From contig JAINDL010000060.1 in NCBI GenBank assembly GCA_019931245.1, positions 1 to 34,596 on the forward strand: 34,596 bases of DNA, in the 5' to 3' direction. Below, in pieces: positions 7,689 to 16,253 of the stretch (the stretch's first letter is position 1; each line of letters opens with the position of its first letter). The notes beneath the pieces were generated by a model. That model was not told where the DNA came from, did not search any database, and saw only the letters and a program-made list of their open reading frames with translations. The position numbers were made by a program, and so were the translations under genes. This DNA is from Bryobacteraceae bacterium CoA2 C42 (lineage in GTDB: Bacteria; Acidobacteriota; Terriglobia; Bryobacterales; Bryobacteraceae).

Positions 7689-8003
7689 ATGGCTGTCACT
7701 AAGCCTCGCAACCGGTTGGTTAACTTCCGGGTGAGCGAAGAAGAATTCCAAAATCTGCGTGAAGCTTGCCTGTCAGGTGGAGCCCGCAGCATCTCTGATT
7801 TCGCCCGGTCGGCCGTGCTGAGCACCTTTGGCGGCGCGAATGAACAGGAGGGACTCCTCAAGATCCGTCTATCGACCATCGACCAGAAAATGGACGACCT
7901 GGACTCCAGCCTCCGGACCCTGCTCGGCCGCTTGAATCCCTCCCCCTCTCCGTCCACTCTCGATGTGCTGGAGGAGCGCATGCTCCACCAGCACCACTCT
8001 TAG
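7689..8003 (+). CDS. Small ribbon-helix-helix protein (MobC/CopG-like)
   Basis: 104 residues. The first 50 (NRLVNFRVSEEEFQNLREACLSGGARSISDFARSAVL) read as a beta strand followed by two helices, typical of ribbon-helix-helix DNA binders and of the MobC accessory fold. Residues 55-85 are a likely helix or coiled coil (LLKIRLSTIDQKMDDLDSSLRTLL) and the tail is Pro/Ser then His-rich. There is no relaxase or transposase nearby, so a chromosomal regulator is more likely than a mobilization protein. The TAG stop overlaps the TAA of the convergent MFS gene in a shared TTAG. Start ATG 7689; no strong SD. Confidence 0.7.
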   Translation: MAVTKPRNRLVNFRVSEEEFQNLREACLSGGARSISDFARSAVLSTFGGANEQEGLLKIRLSTIDQKMDDLDSSLRTLLGRLNPSPSPSTLDVLEERMLHQHHS

Positions 8004-9277
8004 GCCGCAACCGGTTCGGGCTCGGGCGCGGCAGCGCGCTCGGGCACGAGCAGTTCGTTCGGATTGATCCGCGTATAGAGATACGCGCTGAGTAATAACA
8101 TACTCGCCAGCGGCAGCAGCGCCTTGTTGTAGTCACCGCCCATCCAGCCCACCAGATAACCAAACAGCACCGAACTCAAAAAGCTCCCCAACTGCCCCGC
8201 CATGTTCATGCTGCCGCTCACCGCGCCCGAATACTTCCGGCCGATGTCCATGCAGATCGCCCAGGAAACCGGCAGCATACAGTCCATACAGCCATAGCCC
8301 ATCGCCAGCAGCAGCGCGCAGGCCTGCCGGTCGGCGACCTGCGTGGCCGAGATCATGCAGATGCCCGAAAGCGCGAGCCCCGTGGCGCCGATGGCGCAAC
8401 GGCCGATCTTGAGCCCTTTGGACTTGACCAGGCGATCACTCAGCCAACCGCCGAAGAAATTCCCGGCCGCCCCGACCAGAAACGGCAGCGTCGCCCAGAT
8501 GGTCATTTCGCTTTCGGTGAACCCGCGGCCTTTCTGCAAGTAAGTGGAGAGCCAGCTCAAATAGAAGTAAGAACCCCAGCAGTAGGTGTGGTACATCAGC
8601 AGCAGGGTGATGAAGTTCCGGGATTTCAGCACCTGTCCCCAGGGCAGCCCATGGTGCGCCTCGGCCACCTTGGGCGTGCCAATCAGCGCCAGTTCCTCGG
8701 CCGAGATGCCGGCCTTCTCCCGCGGGTTATCCCGGAAATAGGACCACCATAGCAAACACCACACGGCGCCCAGCGCACCGTAGAGGTAGAAAGCGGTCCG
8801 CCAGCCGTACTGCGCGGCGATCCAGATCGTCAGCATCGGGGCCACCGCCCCGCCCAATCGCGCGGCCATCCAGCTAATGCCGGACGCCTTGGCCCGTTCG
8901 ACGGGCGGGAACCAGCGCGAGATGCTCACGGCGATGTTCGGATACGCCCCAGCCTCGCCGGCGCCGAACAGAAAACGAACCACCAGCAGGACGTAGTAGT
9001 TGGCCACCGCGCCGGTGATCATCGTGAACGCCGACCACCACAACACGATGCGCGTCACCGTCTGGCGCGGACCATACTTGTCGCCCCACGCCCCGGTCGG
9101 GATCTCGAATAGCGCGTAAGAGAGCGTAAACAGCCCCACTACCCACCCCCACATTTTCGGGGTCAAGCCGAGATCCTCCTGCATCCGCACTCCCAGGACG
9201 GAGATGCAGACGCGGTCGAGGTAGGTGATCATCGACAGCAGAAACAGCAGGCCGAGCATCCGGTAACGATAAGGCAT
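8000..9277 (-). CDS. MFS transporter, anion:cation symporter (ACS) type
   Basis: 425 residues with about 12 hydrophobic segments. The start SMITYLDRVCISV, the loop GAWGDKYGPR after helix 2 (family motif DRxGxR) and FLFGAGEAGAYPNIA with SRWFPPVERAKASG in helices 4-5 match the ACS family, whose members import hexuronates, glucarate, galactonate and related organic anions with protons. The C-terminus is a Pro/Ala/Glu tail. The substrate cannot be fixed, but the enolase-superfamily gene nearby acts on similar compounds. It begins 27 bases after the esterase stop and may be the last gene of the cpaF transcript. Confidence 0.9.
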   Translation of the reverse strand: MPYRYRMLGLLFLLSMITYLDRVCISVLGVRMQEDLGLTPKMWGWVVGLFTLSYALFEIPTGAWGDKYGPRQTVTRIVLWWSAFTMITGAVANYYVLLVVRFLFGAGEAGAYPNIAVSISRWFPPVERAKASGISWMAARLGGAVAPMLTIWIAAQYGWRTAFYLYGALGAVWCLLWWSYFRDNPREKAGISAEELALIGTPKVAEAHHGLPWGQVLKSRNFITLLLMYHTYCWGSYFYLSWLSTYLQKGRGFTESEMTIWATLPFLVGAAGNFFGGWLSDRLVKSKGLKIGRCAIGATGLALSGICMISATQVADRQACALLLAMGYGCMDCMLPVSWAICMDIGRKYSGAVSGSMNMAGQLGSFLSSVLFGYLVGWMGGDYNKALLPLASMLLLSAYLYTRINPNELLVPERAAAPEPEPVAA

Positions 9278-9304
9278 AGCGCACTATTCTTTCACAACTC
9301 GGGC

Positions 9305-10450
9305 TTACGCCGTCAGCGCTTTCTTGAGAAACGGAATCCCGCGGACTCCGTAAAAACTGTGCTCCCCGGCGAAAACCTCCTGCTCCACCCGCTCCTTCGC
9401 CCCGAAACTGCTATAGATCATTTGCAGGTCCGCGAAGCACTGCCGGCTGGCCGCCACCGGGAAGATATCGTCCCGGTCGCCGGACTCGATAAACAGGGGG
9501 CGCGGTGCGATCAGCCCGGCGACATCCGACATTTCGGCCCACTGCAGGATGCCGGGGACGTAGTTGTCGATGCAATGCGCGAGCGAGAGAATCGAATCCC
9601 GGAAGCTGTTCAGATATCCGCTCACCATCGCCGCCCGGATGCGCGGTTCGACGGCGGCCGCAAACGTCGTGCACGTCCCGCCCCCGCTGATGCCCATGCA
9701 GCCCACCCGCGCGGCGTCGAGCTCCGGCCGCGTCTCTATCCAATCAATCGTCCGCATCAGGTCGTAAACCCGCCAGGCGATCATCGTCTCGCCAAACAGC
9801 AGCGCCGCTCCGGCCGTCGGCTGGCAGGCGGAATTGCCCAGTCCCCGCTTCTTCGTCCGGGCGTCCCGCCGGCAGCCAAAGCCCATTGGCTCGACGGCGA
9901 TCGCCGCCATGCCGGCCTCGACGGCCTGAATGGCGAAGTCGTGTTGATAGCCGTCCTTGTCCGTCCGCGGCTGCCCCTTGGCGTCGATCCCCACAATGTC
10001 GTCCACGCCCCGCCCGTGCCCCGGCACACAAAGCACCACCGGCCACGGACCCTGGCCGGCCGCCGGCGTGAGCAGGTAACCCAGCGACATCATCCCCGGG
10101 CGCGTTTCGATGACGAACTTCTCCCGCCGGTAGCCCGGAAAGGTTTTTACCTCCAGCGTCTGCGGCGCCAGCGGCGTCCGCGCGGCCGGAAACCCGCCGA
10201 GCAGCTCGACAATCTTCACCCGCAGCTTCTTCTGCCACGCCTCGGCGGCCTTCCGGTTCCCGGCCCGGAAACGGAGTTGCCGCGGCATCTCGTTGTAGCG
10301 CTGCAGCGTCCAGTCCACCGGGTCGAACTTCGCCATCGGCAGCTTCCCGGCAAACCCGTCCAGCGCTCCCGTGTAAGCCGGCTCGGCCGCCTCCATGGGC
10401 GCCGCCAGCAGCGCCGCCGCGCCCAGTTGTCTCCGCGTGAATCTCTTCAT
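9305..10450 (-). CDS. Exported alpha/beta hydrolase, acetyl-xylan-esterase/Abhydrolase_7-like
   Basis: 381 residues. The N-terminus MKRFTRRQLGAAALLAAPMEA is a twin-arginine leader. The hydrolase domain has the nucleophile S255 in GISGGG, an acid in ESGDRDDIFP (D325 or D327) and H364 in AGEHSFYG. The oxyanion-side segment VVLCVPGHGRG and GFGCRRDARTK are typical of large secreted bacterial esterases grouped with acetyl-xylan esterases and dienelactone hydrolases. A carbohydrate ester is a plausible substrate, not proven. The ATG lies 15 bases after the stop of the 40-residue membrane protein, so it probably shares a transcript with cpaF. Confidence 0.85.
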   Translation of the reverse strand: MKRFTRRQLGAAALLAAPMEAAEPAYTGALDGFAGKLPMAKFDPVDWTLQRYNEMPRQLRFRAGNRKAAEAWQKKLRVKIVELLGGFPAARTPLAPQTLEVKTFPGYRREKFVIETRPGMMSLGYLLTPAAGQGPWPVVLCVPGHGRGVDDIVGIDAKGQPRTDKDGYQHDFAIQAVEAGMAAIAVEPMGFGCRRDARTKKRGLGNSACQPTAGAALLFGETMIAWRVYDLMRTIDWIETRPELDAARVGCMGISGGGTCTTFAAAVEPRIRAAMVSGYLNSFRDSILSLAHCIDNYVPGILQWAEMSDVAGLIAPRPLFIESGDRDDIFPVAASRQCFADLQMIYSSFGAKERVEQEVFAGEHSFYGVRGIPFLKKALTA

Positions 10451-10465
10451 GCCGAGATTCTATCG

Positions 10466-10588
10466 CTATTCTTCCTCACTCTTGCCTTCCGATTTACCTT
10501 TCAGCCAATCCACCCAGGCCGTAGGGGGCGTCACTAACAGGGTGATCAGCAGGACTCCCAAAAGAGTCAGGCCCATGATGATGTACAT
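10466..10588 (-). CDS. 40-residue single-span membrane microprotein
   Basis: ATG at 10588, TAG at 10466-10468, 40 residues. The start lies two bases after the cpaF stop (TAAGCATG), so it is positioned for translational coupling. Residues 2-20 (YIIMGLTLLGVLLITLLVT) form one strong membrane helix, followed by PPTAWVDWLKGK and an acidic tail SEGKSEEE. The order hydrophobic, Pro-Trp hinge, charged tail is that of a genuine small membrane protein rather than random frame. The next gene starts 15 bases further on. It may partner the CpaF ATPase at the membrane or be an independent small subunit; no family is recognised. Confidence 0.65.
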   Translation of the reverse strand: MYIIMGLTLLGVLLITLLVTPPTAWVDWLKGKSEGKSEEE

Positions 10589-10590
10589 GC

Positions 10591-12036
10591 TTACAGGTTA
10601 ACTTCCATCACCTCGTCAAAGATACCGTCGGGCAGCTGAATCCCATAGACGCGCAGCCGCTCGAGGATCTTCGGCTTCCGGTTGAAGCACCGGAACCGGC
10701 CCTGCACCTTGCCCGCCTCGCTCAGCCCCACCCGCTCAAAGGCAAACACATCCTGCACTTCAATGTGGTCGCCCTCCTGCCCCACCACCTCGGAGATGTT
10801 GATGATCTTACGAGACCCGTCCTGCAGACGCGTCACCTGCACCACCATCTTGATGGCGCTGGCGAGCTGCTGCTGAATCACCCGCGTTGGAATCTGCAGC
10901 TCGGCCATCAGAATCATCGCCTCGAGACGCGAAAAGGCGTCTTTCGGGGTGTTGGCGTGGATGGTGGTCATCGAGCCCTCGACGCCCGTGTTCATGGCCT
11001 GCAGCATATCGAGCGCCTCCGGACCGCGGCACTCGCCCACCACAATCCGGTCCGGCCGCATGCGCAGCGCCGTCCGCACCAGCACCCGCTGGTTGATGCC
11101 GCCCTCTTTGTTCAGATTCGCCGGCCGCGTTTCAAACTTCACCAGGTGCCGCTGCTGCAGTTGCAACTCGGCCGTGTCCTCAATCGTGACAATCCGCTCG
11201 TCTTCCGGAATAAAGCGCGAAAGCGCGTTCAACGTCGTCGTCTTGCCCGAACCCGTGCCGCCCGAAATCAGAATCGTGGTCTTGGCCTGCACGCACGCCG
11301 CCAGAAACTGCAGCATGGCCGGCATGATCGTCTGGTAGGCCACCATTTCATCGCTCGTGATGACGTGGCGGCCGAAGCGCCGGATCGACAGCGACGGGCC
11401 ATCGAGCGACAGCGGCGAAATGATCGCGTTCACACGCGAGCCGTCTTTCAGGCGCGCGTCCACAATGGGCTGCGCCTCGTCCACGCGCCGTCCCACCTGC
11501 GCCACGATTTTTTCAATGATGTGCAGCAGGTGCGCGTTGTCTTTGAAACGGACCGGCGTCCGCTGCAGCTTGCCTTGCCGTTCAATGAAGACCTTGTCGT
11601 AGCCGTTGACGAGGATGTCGGAGATGGACGCTTCCTTGAGCAGCGGCTCGAGCGGCCCGAGACCGAGCACCTCGTCGAGCACCTCCTCGACGATCCGGTT
11701 CTGCTCGGCCGTCGTCATCGGCACGCGCTCTTCGTCGAGCAGGCGTTCGACGACGCGGCCGATCTCGTTGCGGATGCGGTCTTTCGGGATCGACGAGACC
11801 TGGTCGAGGTTGAGCACGCCGATCAGCTTGCGATGGATTTCGCTCTTGATCTCGAACATCCGGTCGGCCGAGCGCCCGGAGCCCGCGGGCGGGGCGGCCC
11901 CGCGCTCCCGCGGCGGCGCCGCTTTCTCCGCCGCGGTCTTCGCCGTGGCGGCTTTGGGCGCGCCGGCTTGCGCCGCCATCAATTGCGCCAGGCTGGGCCG
12001 GGCAGGCCGGGGGGGCAGGTTCGGATCGGTCGACAT
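10591..12036 (-). CDS. cpaF: CpaF/TadA-family secretion ATPase
   Basis: 481 residues from ATG 12036; a TTG at 12051 would add five. Residues 1-60 are a Pro/Ala-rich linker. An N-terminal domain (about 60-130) precedes the ATPase: Walker A GGTGSGKT at about 259-266, the Asp-box-like VTIEDTAELQL, Walker B region RIVVGECRG at about 330-338 and the His-box TTIHANT. This matches CpaF/TadA hexameric ATPases that power Flp/Tad pilus assembly. No other tad gene (cpaB, cpaC, cpaE, tadB, tadC) is in the window, so it is an orphan here. Divergent from the ABM gene with a 35-base gap. A membrane microprotein gene follows after two bases. Confidence 0.93.
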   Translation of the reverse strand: MSTDPNLPPRPARPSLAQLMAAQAGAPKAATAKTAAEKAAPPRERGAAPPAGSGRSADRMFEIKSEIHRKLIGVLNLDQVSSIPKDRIRNEIGRVVERLLDEERVPMTTAEQNRIVEEVLDEVLGLGPLEPLLKEASISDILVNGYDKVFIERQGKLQRTPVRFKDNAHLLHIIEKIVAQVGRRVDEAQPIVDARLKDGSRVNAIISPLSLDGPSLSIRRFGRHVITSDEMVAYQTIMPAMLQFLAACVQAKTTILISGGTGSGKTTTLNALSRFIPEDERIVTIEDTAELQLQQRHLVKFETRPANLNKEGGINQRVLVRTALRMRPDRIVVGECRGPEALDMLQAMNTGVEGSMTTIHANTPKDAFSRLEAMILMAELQIPTRVIQQQLASAIKMVVQVTRLQDGSRKIINISEVVGQEGDHIEVQDVFAFERVGLSEAGKVQGRFRCFNRKPKILERLRVYGIQLPDGIFDEVMEVNL

Positions 12037-12071
12037 AGGGCGTGAACTCAATCTAGTGTACCCTTAGCCAA

Positions 12072-12368
12072 ATGAGTCAGAAAATTGATGTCGTCGCCCA
12101 TATCGAGGCGCTGCCCGGCGAAGAAGCGCTTGTTCGCGAGGTGCTCGAAAGCTACATCGCCCCTACGCGTCTTGAAGAAGGCTGCCTGCGCTACGACCTG
12201 TTCGTCGACCAGAGCAACCCCTGCAAGTTCACCTTTATCGAAGAGTGGAGCTCCCTCGAAGCCCTGCAGAAACACTCGCAATCGCCGCACCTCGCCGCCG
12301 GCCGGCCCCGCGTGGCCGGCAAACTCGCCGGGCCCAACTGGGTGCAGATTCTCGACCGGATCGGCTAA
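12072..12368 (+). CDS. Antibiotic biosynthesis monooxygenase (ABM) domain protein
   Basis: 98 residues, one ABM ferredoxin-like domain, the size of YgiN-type quinol monooxygenases. The sequence VVAHIEALPGEEALVREVLES, then EEGCLRYDLFVDQSNPCKFTFIEEW and the final helix SSLEALQKHSQSPHL follow the family order. Members act as small dimers without cofactors on quinols or polyketide-like substrates; many have unknown roles. The TAA stop overlaps the TAG of the convergent DUF1501 gene in the four bases CTAA at 12365-12368. No obvious SD. Confidence 0.88.
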   Translation: MSQKIDVVAHIEALPGEEALVREVLESYIAPTRLEEGCLRYDLFVDQSNPCKFTFIEEWSSLEALQKHSQSPHLAAGRPRVAGKLAGPNWVQILDRIG

Positions 12369-13783
12369 GCCAGCATCGCCTTCACCACGTTGCCGTGCAC
12401 GTCGGTGAGGCGGAAGTCGCGTCCCATGTGCCGGTAGGTCAGCCGCGTGTGGTCGAAGCCCAGACAGTGGAGGATGGTGGCCTGCAGGTCATGCACCTCC
12501 ACCTTGTCCCGCGTAATCGTAAAGCCGAGTTCATCGGTCTCGCCGATCACCTGCCCGCCCTTGATGCCCCCGCCGGCGAGCCACATCGAATAGCCGCTCG
12601 GATGGTGGTCGCGCCCGGCATTGTCCGGATCTGACGTATTACGGATCTCCGAGATCGGCGTGCGGCCAAACTCGCCGCCCCAAACCACCAGCGTTTCCTC
12701 GAGCAGGCCCCGCCGTTTCAGGTCTTTGAGCAGCGCCGCCACCGGCTGATCGGTCGCCATCGTCTTCTTCTTGAGCGCGCTGTTCAGGTTGGTGTGGGTG
12801 TCCCAGGAAGCGTCCATCATCAAAACGAACCGGACCCCGCGCTCCACCATCCGGCGCGCCAGCAGCGCGTTGGTGCCGTACTGATTGGTGGGTTCCTTTC
12901 CGATGCCGTACATCGCCAGCGTCTCGGGGGACTCCTTCGAGAAGTCGAGCAGCTCCGGCGCCGAGGTCTGCATCCGGTAGGCCAGCTCGTAGCTCTGAAT
13001 GCGGGCCGCAATCTCCGGGTCGCCCACGTCGGCCAGATGCGCTTCGTTGAGCTCTTTGATCGCATCCAGCCCGGCCCGCTGCGTTGCCGCGCTGATCCCC
13101 TCCGGGTTCGACAGATACAGAATCGGTTCGCCGCCGCTGCGGAACTGCGTGCCCTGGTAGGTGGAAGGCAGAAAGCCGCTCATGAAGTTCGACGCTCCGC
13201 CCGAGGTGCCGACGCCGCTGGAAAGCACGACAAACCCAGGCAGGTTCTGCGACTCGCTCCCCAGCCCGTACACGCTCCAGGCCCCCATCGTGGGCCGGCC
13301 AAACTGGATGGAGCCAGTGAACAGAAACAGCTGCCCCGGATGATGGTTCACCGCCTCGGTGTGCATCGACCGGACCAGGCAGATATCGTCGGCCACCTCG
13401 TGCATGTGCGGAATGTAGTCCGACATCATGATGCCGCTCTGCCCGCACGGCCGGAACACGCGCGGGCTGGCGAGCGCCGCGGCGGTGGGCTTGGTGAAGG
13501 CCAGCTTCAGGTCTTTCGTATACTCGGCCGGCAGCGGCTTGCCGTGGTACTTCGTCAACGCTGGCTTGGGGTCGTACAGGTCCATCTGGCTCGGGCCGCC
13601 TTCCATGAAAAGGAAGATGACGCTCTTGGCCTTGCCGGGGAAGTGCGGTTTCTTGGGCGCGAGCGGATTCGGCGCGGCGGCGTAGCCATCGCGCACCAGC
13701 AGATCACCGAGGGCCATCGACCCCAAACCATAGGCCCAATTCTTCAAAAACTGACGGCGGCGAAAGGTGTTCAGTTGTTCCAT
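12365..13783 (-). CDS. DUF1501 family protein
   Basis: 472 residues from ATG 13783, two bases after the stop of the DUF1549/1553 gene. The longer frame upstream is antisense-like Arg/Pro sequence inside that gene and is not used. The N-terminus FRRRQFLKNWAYGLGSMALGDLL is a Tat-type leader. The body has the DUF1501 hallmarks KAKSVIFLFMEGGPSQMDLYDPKP (about 45-68), MHTEAVNHHPGQ, VVWGGEFGRTP and GRDHHPSGY. The fold is related to alkaline phosphatase/sulfatase enzymes, but activity is unproven. DUF1501 genes are nearly always paired with cytochrome-type DUF1549/DUF1553 genes in Planctomycetes, Verrucomicrobia and Acidobacteria, as here. Confidence 0.93.
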   Translation of the reverse strand: MEQLNTFRRRQFLKNWAYGLGSMALGDLLVRDGYAAAPNPLAPKKPHFPGKAKSVIFLFMEGGPSQMDLYDPKPALTKYHGKPLPAEYTKDLKLAFTKPTAAALASPRVFRPCGQSGIMMSDYIPHMHEVADDICLVRSMHTEAVNHHPGQLFLFTGSIQFGRPTMGAWSVYGLGSESQNLPGFVVLSSGVGTSGGASNFMSGFLPSTYQGTQFRSGGEPILYLSNPEGISAATQRAGLDAIKELNEAHLADVGDPEIAARIQSYELAYRMQTSAPELLDFSKESPETLAMYGIGKEPTNQYGTNALLARRMVERGVRFVLMMDASWDTHTNLNSALKKKTMATDQPVAALLKDLKRRGLLEETLVVWGGEFGRTPISEIRNTSDPDNAGRDHHPSGYSMWLAGGGIKGGQVIGETDELGFTITRDKVEVHDLQATILHCLGFDHTRLTYRHMGRDFRLTDVHGNVVKAMLA

Positions 13784-13785
13784 GG

Positions 13786-16221
13786 CTAGTTCCGGTTGAT
13801 GAATTCGTCGGTGTTGAGCAGCACGCGGGCCACGCCGGTCCAGGCCTCCTCGGCCGGGCGCCCTTCGGCCTGCAGAATGCCGATCTGCCGGTCGAGATAG
13901 CGCGCGAGCGACTCCCGTTCGCTTGCGGCCGGCGGCCGGCCCAGGGCGATGGCAAACATGCGGTCGATCCGGTTGGGCTCGGCGGCCGTGCGGACGGCCA
14001 GGCCGTGGGCGGCTTCGAGGAACACGGGGTCGTTGAGCAGGTTCAGCGCCTGCAGCGGGGTGTTCGAGGTGCGGCGGCGCGAGCAGGCGACGTTCGAATC
14101 GGGCGCATCGAAGTTCACCAGCTGCGGGTAGGGCGTGGTGCGCTGATAGTGCACGTAGAGCCCGCGCCGGTAGCGCTCCCGGCCGGTGCTTTCGGCCCAC
14201 TTCACGCTGTTGCCATAGCCGAGTTCGGCGACGCCCTTGGGCAGCGGCGGCTTGATGGACTTGCCGCCGATTTCGAGGCTCAGGATCTCGCCGGCAAACA
14301 GCGCGGCATCGCGAATCTGCTCGGCCGGCAGGCGCAGACGGCTCTGCCGAGCGAGCAGCATGTTCTCGGGGTCTTTCTCGGCCACTTCAGGCCGGTACTT
14401 TGAACTCTGCTGGTAGGTGGCCGAGGTAACGATCAGCCGGTGGAGCTTCTTCATGCTCCAGCCCTGGTCGACGAATCTCGTGGCCAGCGCGTCGAGCAGT
14501 TCGGGATGCGATGGCTTATCGCCCTGCGTGCCGAAGTCCTCGGAGGTCTTCACGAGGCCGCGGCCGAAAAACTCCTGCCAGGCGCGGTTGGCGATGACGC
14601 GGGCCGTGAGCGGATTCTCGCGCGAGACGAGCCAGCGGGCAAAGCCCAGCCGCCCCGGCTCCTGCAGCGGCGGCAGGATGGCCAGGGTCCCGGGCTCGAC
14701 CGGGATGCCGAGGTTTTTGTAGTCACCACGGATGGCGATCTTCGTGACCGGCGCTTCGGGGTGGGCGGCGATCGTATAGGCCTGCGTCAGGGCGGGGAAG
14801 CCGGCGTCGAGCTCCTGCAGCTTGGCGCGCAGCTGCTTCAGCCTCTCGGTGACCTCTTTGTTATCGCGGTACTGCGGGCCGGGGTTGGCGACGAAGTAGT
14901 TGATCAGCCGGTCCTGGTCGCGTTGGCTTCGTTTCGCAAAAGGCGTGTGCACGACCCGCTTGGCGTGGTCGAACATGGCCGACATGGAGGTGACCCAGAA
15001 GTCGAACTCCGGGTCTTTGCCGGGGTTGGCCCAGGCGGCGCGCATCTTCTCTTCCCAGCCGGCGAGCATGGCGGGGATGTTGTTCTCTTCGATCAGGGAC
15101 TGCCGGCGTTTGCGGTACTCGGGCAGAGCGCGGAGGTAGGGGCCCATCTCGCCGGCCAGCGGGGCGTCGATGTCGACGTCGTCGGCGCTGTTGAAGAAGC
15201 TGAAGAGCTGGTAGTACTCCTTTTGGGAGATCGGATCGTACTTATGGTCGTGGCACTGGGCGCAGCCGGCGGTGAGGCCCAGCCAGGTGGTGGTGACGGT
15301 GTTGGTCCGGTTGATGAGCTGCTCGAAGCGGGCCTCGGCGCGGTCGACGCCGGCTTCGCGGTTGACGAGCACGTTGCGATGGAAGCCCGTGGCCACGCGC
15401 TGCTCGGTGGTCGCCTGGGGCAGCAGGTCGCCGGCGATCTGTTCGATGGTGAACTGATCAAAGGGCAGGTCGGCGTTGAGGGCGTTGATGACCCATTGGC
15501 GGTAGCGCCAGGCGTGGAGCCGGGCCTGGTCTTTCTCGTAGCCATCCGAGTCGGCGTAGCGGGCGAGGTCGAGCCACTGGCGGGCCCATTTTTCGCCGTA
15601 GTGGGGGGAGGCGAGGTAGCTGTCGACGAGCCGCTCGTAGGCGTCCGGCCTGGCATCGGCCACGAAGGCGGCGACCTCTTCCGGGGTGGGGGGCAGGCCG
15701 AGCAGGTCGAGCTTGAGGCGGCGGATGAGTTGCGGGCGGCCGGCGCGCGGCGAGGGAGTTAGCCCCTCTTTCTGCAGGCGGGCGAGCACGTAGCTGTCGA
15801 TGGAGCCGGTCTGGCGCTGTACGGGCTGGAAGGCCCAATGGGAGCTGCCGCGGCGCCTGGCAACGGGCTTGGCGCTCTGCGGCCAGACGGCTCCGGCGTT
15901 GATCCACGCCTGGAGGCGGCTGATCTCGTCGTTGGTCAGGCGGGGGCCGGTGGGCGGCATGACGATACTGGATTTATCGCTCATCACGCGGCGGATGATC
16001 TCGGACTCGGTGGCCTTGCCGGGCAGGATCACCGGGCCGCTGTAGCCGCCCCGCAGCGCGGTCGGGCCGTCGTCAAACCGGAGGCCGTTGGTCTGTACGG
16101 CCGGGCCGTGGCAGCCGAGACAGGAGCGTTTGAAGATGGGCTCGACGTCCTTGGCAAAGTCAACCGGAGATTGCGCCATCGCCCCGGCGGCGACACACAG
16201 CGACAAGAGCAGCCTACGCAT
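13786..16221 (-). CDS. DUF1549/DUF1553 protein with cytochrome-c-type heme motifs (PSD1 type)
   Basis: 811 residues. Sec leader [17 protein letters not shown] planctomycete-type cytochrome C domain follows with CLGCH at 34-38 and the typical [14 protein letters not shown] and [17 protein letters not shown]1549 domain has [34 protein letters not shown] and a second CAQCH in [14 protein letters not shown]-terminal DUF1553 domain has [34 protein letters not shown] and [23 protein letters not shown]. The role is unknown; proposals include heme-linked degradation of complex polymers. Translationally coupled to the DUF1501 gene (TAGCCATG). Confidence 0.94.
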   Translation of the reverse strand: MRRLLLSLCVAAGAMAQSPVDFAKDVEPIFKRSCLGCHGPAVQTNGLRFDDGPTALRGGYSGPVILPGKATESEIIRRVMSDKSSIVMPPTGPRLTNDEISRLQAWINAGAVWPQSAKPVARRRGSSHWAFQPVQRQTGSIDSYVLARLQKEGLTPSPRAGRPQLIRRLKLDLLGLPPTPEEVAAFVADARPDAYERLVDSYLASPHYGEKWARQWLDLARYADSDGYEKDQARLHAWRYRQWVINALNADLPFDQFTIEQIAGDLLPQATTEQRVATGFHRNVLVNREAGVDRAEARFEQLINRTNTVTTTWLGLTAGCAQCHDHKYDPISQKEYYQLFSFFNSADDVDIDAPLAGEMGPYLRALPEYRKRRQSLIEENNIPAMLAGWEEKMRAAWANPGKDPEFDFWVTSMSAMFDHAKRVVHTPFAKRSQRDQDRLINYFVANPGPQYRDNKEVTERLKQLRAKLQELDAGFPALTQAYTIAAHPEAPVTKIAIRGDYKNLGIPVEPGTLAILPPLQEPGRLGFARWLVSRENPLTARVIANRAWQEFFGRGLVKTSEDFGTQGDKPSHPELLDALATRFVDQGWSMKKLHRLIVTSATYQQSSKYRPEVAEKDPENMLLARQSRLRLPAEQIRDAALFAGEILSLEIGGKSIKPPLPKGVAELGYGNSVKWAESTGRERYRRGLYVHYQRTTPYPQLVNFDAPDSNVACSRRRTSNTPLQALNLLNDPVFLEAAHGLAVRTAAEPNRIDRMFAIALGRPPAASERESLARYLDRQIGILQAEGRPAEEAWTGVARVLLNTDEFINRN

Positions 16222-16253
16222 GCCCCTATTCTACCTCCGCTATTTGTGCCAGA

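Noticed and set aside
7689-8003. Plasmid mobilization module
   Set aside because: MobC-like fold only; no relaxase, oriT-like repeat or transposase nearby.
13784-14200. N-terminal extension of the DUF1501 frame
   Set aside because: Lies inside the DUF1549/1553 gene in another frame; the Tat leader starts at 13783.
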